A stretch of DNA of 64,000 nucleotides. It comes from Pseudomonas sp. CROZ-RG-20F-R04-15. GTDB taxonomy: Bacteria; Pseudomonadota; Gammaproteobacteria; Pseudomonadales; Pseudomonadaceae. Both the position numbers and the translations under genes were made by a program. The stretch spans positions 86,203 to 150,202 of the forward strand of contig NZ_JAKNQL010000013.1 of the NCBI RefSeq assembly GCF_022662375.1, written 5' to 3'. Position 1 is the first letter of the stretch, and each line of letters begins with the position of its first letter. The notes beneath the pieces were generated by a model that had not been told where the DNA came from, ran no database searches, and was given only the letters and a program-made list of their open reading frames with translations. Shown here piece after piece: positions 53,044-62,100 of the stretch.

Positions 53044-56000
53044 TTAAGGGATGCTCCATCCGTGATCGTTCAACCATTCTTTTGTTTTCTTGGAGAAGGT
53101 CACATCCCCTTTTCCTTTATCATGTATTGATCCGTCGAGATTGTATCCCGACCCACATTTGCAGTGTGCGTGCCATTGGCTACTAGGTACACTCTGTTCT
53201 GGTTCATCAATACGAGTGATTTCCGCCGGTGCTTGACCTCTTCTAACCTTTGATTGGGCCTGCTTCGGCGTGCCGCCCGACTGTGCGCCTTTTTTAGCCA
53301 ATCCCAACGGATCGACCCAGTTCAAAGGATTCGCAGCGTACTCAAACAGGTTCAACCCACCTGCATAACCGATCGGATCTTGGCTGATAAAGCGCCCGAC
53401 CATCGGATCGTAGTAGCGATAGCGATTGTAGTGCAGCCCCGTCTCATGATCATGGTACTGCCCCTGGAATCGGACAGGGTTAGCAATACCCTGCTGCTTC
53501 GCCCATTGCGACCGCTCCTCCCGTATCTCGCCCCAAGCCTTGTACTGAGCACTCCACACCACATCACCGTTCTGATCGGTCAACTCCTGAGGCGTGCCCA
53601 AGTGGTCGCATTGATACCAGGTCAATACATCGACAGGAGGCGATACTACGGAACGATTCCAGAGCGGATCATCCTCTAAGCTGTAATCCTCGTCGTAGTC
53701 AGGCAATCCCATCAGATTAATGGAATGATTCGACATCGCCTGAGCTACAGGAATGAACGTTCCGGGTTCAAACATATAATGAATGGTACGCCCCGCCTCC
53801 CCGTCCTGCTGAGCAGCACGACTTTCCCAAGCCAGGTTATCGCCATCCCAACCGTACAACGTAAAGCCACAGCCATGCTCTCGCTGTAAACGTGCGTGTT
53901 CTGCGCTATTCCACAGTGAGCCTGCCGCCGGCCGCTGCTTGTAGTGGACCTTCGAGTTCTTGAATAGACGCCGCCCAAGGGCGTCGTAGGCAAACTCCAC
54001 CGAAAGCCTGGCGTCCTCGAAATGCACCAGTCGATCGAACATATCCCAACGCATCTGGCTGTAAGCACCATCGCGCCAACGCTTGATCTGGTTACCACGC
54101 TCATCGTATTCGTAGTGAGTCCCTGCATACTCACGCAGCAGGTTATCGACCAACTTGCTGCGCGGGGGAGTCAACTCCAAAGGCCGCCGACTCTCTGCCG
54201 CCCTCTCGTCGAGCAGGTTACCCGCCGGGTCAAAGTCGAAGGTTTCAACACCCAAACGACTCACTGCGCTTAGCAGCCTGCTCACCGGATCATAGCGGTA
54301 GGACAATTGGCCACGGCGCGTATCTTTGATTTCGTTTAGCTGGCCTGCGGCGTCATAGGCGTACTCACGCTTAAGCAAAACCGACTTGTCGTCACTACGC
54401 CCCAACAGTTGCTCTTGCAGGCGCCCGGCCGGGTCCCACTTCTGCGTCTGCACAAGACGATTGCCTTGATGCCGAGCCACTTCGCGATGCATGTCGTCAC
54501 GCTCATAGCCCAGCAGCTCATGTTCGTTCAGGCGCAACGCCAAGAGATGACCGCTGCCGTAGGTCAACCAACTGACCCGATGACCGTCAGGACGAATCGT
54601 GGCAACTCGTTGGTTAAGCACGTCGTATTCATGCTGCCACACAGCAACCAGTGGTTTCTCCAAACCAAGGTAATGCTGATGCTCGCGCACCATATTGCCG
54701 GCAAGGTCATGGAACCACTGCACTCGGCTGTCTGCGTTACTGGCAAGAATCATGTTGCCCCTGCCGTCATAGGCGTAACGCTCCGCTTGAGACTGATCGC
54801 CAAGCGAAGCAAGACGCTCCGTTACACGGCCCATCTCGTCGTACGCTACCGTCACAATGCGGTCACCGGTAGCGACCTTTGAAAGGCGTCCAGAAGCGAT
54901 GTCGTAATGGTAGCGAGTCAGGCGCCCGTCAAAGCCTGTTTCTGTCAACAAGCGTCCTACTGGGTCGTAGAGAAATTGCGCCGAGCGCTCGTTCTGGTTC
55001 TCCAGCGCTTGCAAACGTCCCAGCCGATCCCACCGATACCGCAAAGTCTGTTCCGCAGCATCCACTCGTTCTTCAACGAAGCCCGCCGCCGTGTAGCTCC
55101 AGGTCGTGCAGCGATCCAACCCATCGACATGAGCCAGAAGCCTACCCTCAGCATCGCGCTCAAAACGCTCCTCTGTTTTGTCGGGGTGCCTGATAAGCGC
55201 TACCTGCCCAGCCTTGTATTCGTACTCGGTGCTCTGCCCTGCTGCATCCGTTGCACAGATCATCAAGCCACGATCGTCATACTCCCATGCGCTGGTCTTG
55301 CCCGAGCAATCCACATATTTGAGTAATTGACCCGCGTCGTTGTATTCGAGGGTCTTCTCATTGCCATTGGCATCCTTGATGGCAATCGGCAGACCTTTTT
55401 TGTCATAGGCGTATTCAGTCTTGTTGCCGAGCGGATCGACCGTTTCGACGAGGTTGCCGGCATCGTCATAGGCGCGCAGCCAGAGCCCGCCTTCTGCGTC
55501 CATGATTTTGATCAATTGGTCATGGTCGTCATAGGCAAAGTGCACCATGCTATTGTCAGCGCGAATATGCTCAAGCCGATTGCCGCGCTCGTCGTAGCTA
55601 TAGCGATCAGTGGCCCCATCCGGATGCACATGCCGGACTACGTTTTTCGCCTCATCTCGGAACAACCACTCCGACAAGCCATCGGCGTGTCGAATCCGAT
55701 ACGTGTAGCCCAGGCTGTCGTAGTAGTGCCACGTTTCGTTGCCGTGAGCATCCGTGACGTACGTCAGACGAATGTTCTCGTCCCATTCCAAACGGGTGTC
55801 GAAACTGCCGTCATCAGCCCATTCGCGCACAGCTTTGGCATCAGCGCCTGTGCCATCCCATTGCAGATTCATGCCGCGCCCGGTCCGGTCGCTGTAGCGA
55901 GTAATCAGGTGATACTCATACTGATACGACCAAGCCGCACCGTTCTCATCCTGGGCGAGAACCAGGTCGCTCTGTGCATCGTATTCATAGGCACATAGCT

Positions 56001-57624
56001 GACGCTGTGGGACGCCATCACAGATCTCCCACAGCCCAATCAACCTGCCATAGCCATCAACCATGGTGCCGATGTGGCGGTGAACCTTGGTGATGTCATG
56101 TTCCTGATAGGTGATCAGGTCCGACAAGACCGGCACATCGCCGTGGCGATGCTCATGATGCAACATGATTCCGGCGCCATTGCGTAACTCGACACTGACC
56201 AGCATGTAACTGCGCCCATGACGGCTGTAGGTTTCCTTGCGCTCGAAACCACGGCATAGGAGTAACCGACCCTCGCTAACGTGCAGCAGGGTAATGTTCT
56301 CTATCGCGTCGTAATGGAATTGGCCGATCTTGGGTAGCGGATAGGTATGACTTCGACCGTCTGCATCGTGGAACACCAGGCCTTCGTCCTGCTCATCGAT
56401 GCGCGTCGTAAACGATGTGATCCAGCGCGCTCCCAAGATGCCCGAATCATAGGCGCCAAGGTCTGAGCAGTACGTGCGTGTCCAATCAATGGGAAATGTG
56501 CCGGGCAGGCTGAAATCCGAGTGATCAAATGTCTCTGTACCCATGGCAAAGTTGATGCGCTTACAGGTCGCAGGACACACTTCGTTTTTCTCGTCATTAG
56601 GGCGCGACTTCGGCTTTGATTCACCCCGGCTGACTTCAACCTTGCCGTCGCTAGCAACGCGTCGGGATTGACTGGTCATGCCTGGTTTGACGTTGCCGCC
56701 CTGCCCGTGCGCATTGCGCATGCGCCACGCTGCAACGGCGCTGGCGAGCACCACCAACAGCGCGCCAATCGAGCTTTGAACGGCCGGGTCACTCAACTTG
56801 TTCAACTGGGTGCGCAACTCAGGTCCCATCGCGCGCAGCGATTTCGTATGAACAAGAACTTTCTTCTTCGCTTGCTCTGGCAGGAGATGCTCGGCCGCAC
56901 TGTTGGCAACACCTTTGCCGGCCGCCGTATAAACGTTCGCCGCGGCGCCAAAAATGTTACTGATTGCGCTCAAAGGATCATGGAGCAACTGGCTGCTGGC
57001 AGCACTTGCCATCTGCTGTGCGGCTTTCAAATTACCTTTGGCGTCGAGTTGTCCGTTTACAACTCTCTCTAAGCCGACGGCAATTTCGTTGAGAATTTTC
57101 TCGCCCAGTTCTCCTGCGTCACTGAGCAACTCTTTAAGTTTGGCTTGTGCCTGCTTAACGAAATCATCGATCACGCCCACGATATCAGCGTTCAGATGAC
57201 CAACCACCACGTTGATCAACGCATCACCCAAGACCAGCTTTCCGACCTTGGCGACTTCCTGTCGAACAAGGAACAGCGTCGGTCGCAAGCTCATGCGCGC
57301 GGCGGCCATGTTCGGCGGCATGGGCAAAACACCGATCAGGTTGATCCCCAAGCTGACCCAATTTAGAGGGTCTTGTCTCGGACTGTTGGAAAGCGTTACG
57401 ACATCATTCAGCGCATCGACCAATGCCATGATGTTGCCGACAACAGGTAGAGCCCCTGCCACTGTTTTAATGCGCTCCAAGGTGACCAGATCACCACTGA
57501 TCTCTCGCAACCAGGCATCGAATTGAGCAGCACTGCGCCCGACGTCTTCGACCATGATCAAATTCAGGGGAACAACGGCGACTTGGGGTTCACGTTTGGT
57601 TGCGACAGAGGTATTGGTCGTCAT
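53044..57624 (-). CDS. Rhs polymorphic toxin 1 (DUF6531 and YD-repeat shell, small variable tip)
   Basis: A 1526-residue Rhs protein. The N-terminal ~350 residues include hydrophobic helices (LPVVGNIMALVDAL; GALLVVLASAVAAW). DUF6531 begins at INFAMGTETFDHSDFSLPG, then many YD repeats form the cage, ending in the Rhs core hallmark RYYDPMVGRFISQDPIG...WVDPLGL (DPxG pair, self-cleavage site). The variable tip is the last 84 residues: RRGQAPAEITRIDEPEQ, QWHAHCKCGSGYNLDGS, and KKTKEWLNDHGW. This resembles, from memory, the small Ntox24-like nuclease tips, with modest confidence. No PAAR is fused; a separate PAAR gene lies just upstream. It is delivered presumably by a type VI secretion system. Confidence 0.9.
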   Translation of the reverse strand: MTTNTSVATKREPQVAVVPLNLIMVEDVGRSAAQFDAWLREISGDLVTLERIKTVAGALPVVGNIMALVDALNDVVTLSNSPRQDPLNWVSLGINLIGVLPMPPNMAAARMSLRPTLFLVRQEVAKVGKLVLGDALINVVVGHLNADIVGVIDDFVKQAQAKLKELLSDAGELGEKILNEIAVGLERVVNGQLDAKGNLKAAQQMASAASSQLLHDPLSAISNIFGAAANVYTAAGKGVANSAAEHLLPEQAKKKVLVHTKSLRAMGPELRTQLNKLSDPAVQSSIGALLVVLASAVAAWRMRNAHGQGGNVKPGMTSQSRRVASDGKVEVSRGESKPKSRPNDEKNEVCPATCKRINFAMGTETFDHSDFSLPGTFPIDWTRTYCSDLGAYDSGILGARWITSFTTRIDEQDEGLVFHDADGRSHTYPLPKIGQFHYDAIENITLLHVSEGRLLLCRGFERKETYSRHGRSYMLVSVELRNGAGIMLHHEHRHGDVPVLSDLITYQEHDITKVHRHIGTMVDGYGRLIGLWEICDGVPQRQLCAYEYDAQSDLVLAQDENGAAWSYQYEYHLITRYSDRTGRGMNLQWDGTGADAKAVREWADDGSFDTRLEWDENIRLTYVTDAHGNETWHYYDSLGYTYRIRHADGLSEWLFRDEAKNVVRHVHPDGATDRYSYDERGNRLEHIRADNSMVHFAYDDHDQLIKIMDAEGGLWLRAYDDAGNLVETVDPLGNKTEYAYDKKGLPIAIKDANGNEKTLEYNDAGQLLKYVDCSGKTSAWEYDDRGLMICATDAAGQSTEYEYKAGQVALIRHPDKTEERFERDAEGRLLAHVDGLDRCTTWSYTAAGFVEERVDAAEQTLRYRWDRLGRLQALENQNERSAQFLYDPVGRLLTETGFDGRLTRYHYDIASGRLSKVATGDRIVTVAYDEMGRVTERLASLGDQSQAERYAYDGRGNMILASNADSRVQWFHDLAGNMVREHQHYLGLEKPLVAVWQHEYDVLNQRVATIRPDGHRVSWLTYGSGHLLALRLNEHELLGYERDDMHREVARHQGNRLVQTQKWDPAGRLQEQLLGRSDDKSVLLKREYAYDAAGQLNEIKDTRRGQLSYRYDPVSRLLSAVSRLGVETFDFDPAGNLLDERAAESRRPLELTPPRSKLVDNLLREYAGTHYEYDERGNQIKRWRDGAYSQMRWDMFDRLVHFEDARLSVEFAYDALGRRLFKNSKVHYKQRPAAGSLWNSAEHARLQREHGCGFTLYGWDGDNLAWESRAAQQDGEAGRTIHYMFEPGTFIPVAQAMSNHSINLMGLPDYDEDYSLEDDPLWNRSVVSPPVDVLTWYQCDHLGTPQELTDQNGDVVWSAQYKAWGEIREERSQWAKQQGIANPVRFQGQYHDHETGLHYNRYRYYDPMVGRFISQDPIGYAGGLNLFEYAANPLNWVDPLGLAKKGAQSGGTPKQAQSKVRRGQAPAEITRIDEPEQSVPSSQWHAHCKCGSGYNLDGSIHDKGKGDVTFSKKTKEWLNDHGWSIP

Positions 57625-57742
57625 GGGAGCGTCTTCAGCGAGCAGGCTTGGAAATTCGGAATGTCACGAGGCGTATCGCCTTTGAGGAGCCGACAGAAAG
57701 TCGCCTCTCTCTAGCAATTGAGCCCGGGTCTATTTAGGTGGA

Positions 57743-58006
57743 TCAACTGACCACTGCGCCCTTCGGACCGCTCGCAATGAGCGCAGCTCCGCAAGCGGTT
57801 TTCATGCCGTCCAGAGCGATGGGCGTGCCATCAACGGTGTAGGTGCTGCTGCCTTCAGCAATAGGGAAAACCCCCTTGCACAGTGGACAGCTCACCTTGT
57901 GACCGACACCTGCAATGGGCTTGCCGTTGAGGTCGGTTCGAGAGAATGCTTCGAGCACCTTGCCACCGTGAGTGGTGGAGTCGCCCAAGCGGATTACATC
58001 TTTCAT
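57743..58006 (-). CDS. PAAR-domain spike protein
   Basis: An 87-residue PAAR protein: MKDVIRLGDSTTHGGKVLEA, then GVGHKVSCPLCKGVFPIAEG and the C-terminal DGMKTACGAALIAS. PAAR proteins cap the VgrG spike and carry effectors out through the type VI machine. It is encoded just upstream of rhs1 on the same strand, so it is the likely carrier of Rhs1. Confidence 0.9.
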   Translation of the reverse strand: MKDVIRLGDSTTHGGKVLEAFSRTDLNGKPIAGVGHKVSCPLCKGVFPIAEGSSTYTVDGTPIALDGMKTACGAALIASGPKGAVVS

Positions 58007-58091
58007 GGTGTCACTCCTTTGACTAAATCTTGGTTACATCTCGGCCGTCGAACAATGAAAACAGGTTGGCCATCGCTGAACCTCTTAACAC

Positions 58092-58457
58092 TTACTCGGC
58101 TTTCCAAACATCTTCATACCCTGAGTCATCGATGATGAATTTGGCCCCGACCGGTAGGCATAAATAATTCAACACCTGGGGCAACGTTTCGATGACATGG
58201 CTGATGTGAACCGGTTTATAGAAATCGTCCGCTTCCGAGTATTCACCGCAATGTATGAACCAGCTGACATTGCATCCCTCGGGTATCTGCACTCGAGTGC
58301 CGTAGATCGGTGATTGACCTACTGACTCTGTAGCCAAGGCCACGATCGGTTCAGGTACCTGCGCAGGCATACCGAACTTATCGCAGACCTCTTTCTGAGA
58401 GGCGTTGGGAAAAATCGCATCAACCTTCGGCATTTTGATCCACGATTTCTCACTCAT
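58092..58457 (-). CDS. Imm33-like immunity protein
   Basis: A 121-residue protein. The C-terminal half (CNVSWFIHCGEYSEADDFYK; HISHVIETLPQVLNYLCLPV; GAKFIIDDSGYEDVW) matches the pattern of Imm33-domain immunity proteins (...W.GE.S..DDFF.PLH..HL...P....YL.LP.G..F....GYEDVW). Its own toxin tip is not present, since rhs2 and rhs1 each have other genes behind them. It may be an orphan that protects against a lost or foreign tip. The start is the ATG of MSEKSWIKM; an upstream extension is not supported. Confidence 0.65.
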   Translation of the reverse strand: MSEKSWIKMPKVDAIFPNASQKEVCDKFGMPAQVPEPIVALATESVGQSPIYGTRVQIPEGCNVSWFIHCGEYSEADDFYKPVHISHVIETLPQVLNYLCLPVGAKFIIDDSGYEDVWKAE

Positions 58458-58620
58458 GACTTGAATATCCGAGATAGCACACCATGCCCAACGTCGATCG
58501 ACCAAGCACCCACCGACTTCACACATCGGTCCGCGGGTCCATGGTCGATCGAGTACCGTTGACTGAAAGCTCACTCTCCCAAGCGTTGAAAGCAGCCAAC
58601 CAGAACTCCTCTCAAACCAG

Positions 58621-59103
58621 TCAGCTCTGCAGCCACCAATTCAGAAGCGTTTCATCATCTTCGTCATCAATATTTTTATAGATATTGGCGTAATACCATT
58701 CGAGCCCCGTTTTCTCGCGAAACCGATCAAAAAACTCATTGATTTTGTCCATGCCGTTGCTTGAAGGCACAGCCAACGAGAGATTGCCTTCGAAAACGCC
58801 ATCAAGCGTTCCACCCAGCTCACGGCCAACATCAGTTTCGAGTTGTGCAATGACCTCCTCGGGAATGTAGTCGGCGTAGATATGAATACAAAAATTCCCA
58901 CCGCGCTTCAGGACTTCGGCGTGGGTGTTTTTATTCTTGATCGAGATGACGTCACCTCGAGCCAAATTCAACGCAAGACCAGGTGAAGACAGCAGCTCAT
59001 AAGTATCCGACCCCATCGCAATAGCGGGGAGTTCCTCGAATACAGGGCTATCGTCATTTGATACAAACACCTGAATCAGAACAGGCAATTTTTTATCGTC
59101 CAT
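58621..59103 (-). CDS. DUF4265-like immunity protein for Rhs2
   Basis: A 160-residue protein that resembles DUF4265 (YELLSSPGLALNLARGDVIS; EWYYANIY), a family often found as immunity genes. The ATG overlaps the last codons of rhs2 by 11 bp, the tightest possible coupling to the toxin. It should neutralise the HNH-type tip; this rests on position. An alternative longer start ten codons upstream lies within rhs2. Confidence 0.72.
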   Translation of the reverse strand: MDDKKLPVLIQVFVSNDDSPVFEELPAIAMGSDTYELLSSPGLALNLARGDVISIKNKNTHAEVLKRGGNFCIHIYADYIPEEVIAQLETDVGRELGGTLDGVFEGNLSLAVPSSNGMDKINEFFDRFREKTGLEWYYANIYKNIDDEDDETLLNWWLQS

Positions 59104-62100
59104 ATGGCGCTCCACAACTTCCACGTTCGACACACGACATGCCTTCTTTCACGTAACCGCTATTTCCCGCACTCAGGTTACACGATGCGCCCTCAAGATC
59201 TACGTTGACATCGGCCAGGTTGCCGCCATTTGAGGTGGCCACATTTTTATGCCCCAAGTGCATGTCATCAGGATTTGTTGAGGTATGCCCGCACCGCCAG
59301 CACTTGTAAACGCCCACCGGCTTGCTTTTATCGATGAGTTTTTTGCGACATGCCCCCTGCCCTTTTCGGCTGCCTCCTCCGACCTTACTCGCAGCGATAT
59401 CTTGAGGCGAGGCTCCAGCGCCGTCTTTTAGGGCGCGCTTGGATGGCGGTTTCTTCACCAGCCCCAAAGGGTCTACCCATTGGGTTGGGTTAGGCGCGTA
59501 TTGATGAAGGTTTATGCCACCCATCAGACCTATCGGGTCCTTTGAAATGAAGCGACCTACATGGGGGTCGTAGTACCTGTATCGGTTGTAGTGCAAGCCT
59601 GTTTCGTGATCGTGGTACTGACCTTGGAAACGAATTGGATTGCTCAGCCCCTGCTGTACTGCTGAGGCTGATGTGTGTTCTTTAACCTGGCCCCAAGCCT
59701 TGTACTGGGCGCTCCAGGCGACTTGACCATCCTGATCGGTTAGCTCTAACGGTGTGCCTAAATGGTCACACTGATACCAGGCCAAGGCTTCAAACGGTTG
59801 TGCTTTCGGTACGTGACTCCAAAGCGGGTCATCTTCAAGACTCTCGCCAGCGACATATTCAGGCTGATTTAACAGATCAATCGAGACGTGTCTGACCGCT
59901 TGAGCCACCGGAACAAACGTGCCGGGTTCATAAACGTAATGGACTGTGCGCCCAGTCCCCCCATCGACAGGCGCAGGACTGCTTTCCCAAGAGAGATTAT
60001 CTCCGTCCCAACCGTACAAAGTCAGGCCACAGCCAAGCAAACGCTGAACACGCCCCTGCTCATTTTTATTCCAGTGGGAACCTGCCTCAGGACGATTTGT
60101 ATAATGGGCGGTTGAATGCTTATACAGCCGGCGACCCAAGGCGTCGTAGGCATATTTGACCGAGAGACGATCATCCTCGAAATGAACTAACCTATCGAAC
60201 AGGTCCCATTGCAATCGACTGCGTTGACCATTCTGCCAACGCAGCGTCTGATTGCCACGATCGTCGTACTCGTAATGGGTGCCGACGTATTCACGTAGAA
60301 GATTGTCTACCAACCGGCTACGTATTGGGGCCTGATCAAGAGGCCGGCGTACTTCTGTCACCTTCTCGTCGAGCAGGTTACTGGCAGGATCGAAAGCGAA
60401 CTTTTCAACCCCGAGCCGGCTTGCTGCACTGATCAACCGTCCTACTGGATCGTAACGATAGGTCAGCGGTCCGCGACGCGTGTCGTTTAGCTCGGTCAAC
60501 TGGCCGACCGCATCGTATTTGTATTCGCGCTTCAGCAAAGTGGAGTTGTCATCACTTCGGCCTAGCAATTGCTCCTGCAGGCGACCTGCCGGGTCCCACT
60601 GTTGAGTCTGGCGCAGCCGATTGCCTTGATGACGAACGACCTCACGATGTAGATCATCTCGCTCATAACCGACCAACTCGTGATCATCCAGCTTTAATGC
60701 AAGCAAATGCCCACTGCCGTACGTCAACCAGCTTACCCGGTGACCATCCGGGCGGGTCGTAGCGACACACTGGTTGAGGGGGTCGTACTCATGCCTCCAG
60801 ATTGCTACGAGCGGTGCATCCAGACTCTGATAATGCTGATGCTCTTTGATCAGATTACCGGCCAAATCATAGAACCACAGCAATCGGCTTTGGTCATTCG
60901 TGGCCAAAACCATGTTGCCGTTACCGTCATACGCAAAGGATTCACTCTGAGACGTATTGCCCAAACTCGCGTGGCGTTCGACAAGCCGTCCCATGGGGTC
61001 GAACGACATCGAAATGACGCGCTCACCGCTGATGGCTCTCGCCAAACGTCCGCTCTCAGAATCGTACTGATAGCGCGTAGCAACGCCATCGAATCCTTTT
61101 TCCTCAAGCAACCTTCCGACAGGATCATAGTTAAACTGGGTGCGCTGTTCGTTTTCGTTTTCCAGCGCTATAAGACGGCCTAGCCGGTCCCAACGGTAAC
61201 GAAGCGTTTGCTCGCAGGCGTCTACGCGCTCGGCAACCAACCCGGCAGCGTTATAGCTCCATGTCGTGCAGCGATCCAGACCGTCAATATGAGCAAGCAG
61301 ACGCCCTTCGGCATCACGCTCGAATCGCTCCTCGGTTTTATCTGGATGCGTAATCAAGGCGATATGTCCAGCCTTGTACTCATACTCGGTGCTTAGTCCT
61401 GCTGCATCGGTAAAACACATCATCTGACCGCGATCGTTGTATTCCCATTCGCTGGTCTTGCCAGAGCAGTCGGTATATTTCAGAAGCTGACCAGCATCGT
61501 TGTATTCAAGCGCTTTCTCGTTGCCGATTGCATCCTTGATAGCGATCAACTGACCGGTTTTGTCGTAGGCATACTCCGTCTTGTTTCCAAGAGGATCGAC
61601 CGACTCCACCAAATTACCGGCATCATCGTAAGCTCGCTGCCACTGCCCGCCTTCTGCATCACTAACCTTGATCATTTGATTGAGATCGTCGTAGGCGTAG
61701 TGAGCGACACTGCCGTCGGGACTGATGTGTTCGAGCAAATTACCGCGCTCGTCATAGCTGTATCGATCGGAGGTACCGTCTGTATGAACGTGACGAATGA
61801 TGTTTTTCGCGTCATCGCGAAAGAACCACTCTGAACGTTCATCGGCATACCGAATCCGGTAGGTATATCCCTTGATGTCGTAGTAATGCCAAGTCTCGTT
61901 ACCATGGGCATCAGTGACGTACGTCAGACGAATATTTTCGTCCCACTCCAGGCGGGTATCGAAACTGCCGTCGTCCGTCCACTCGCGCACAGCCTTGGCG
62001 TGCGACGTGTGGCCATCCCACTCCAGATTCAAACCTCGGCCGGTGCGATCGGTATATCGAGTCAATAAGTGGTGCTGATACTGATAACTCCAGGCAGCAC

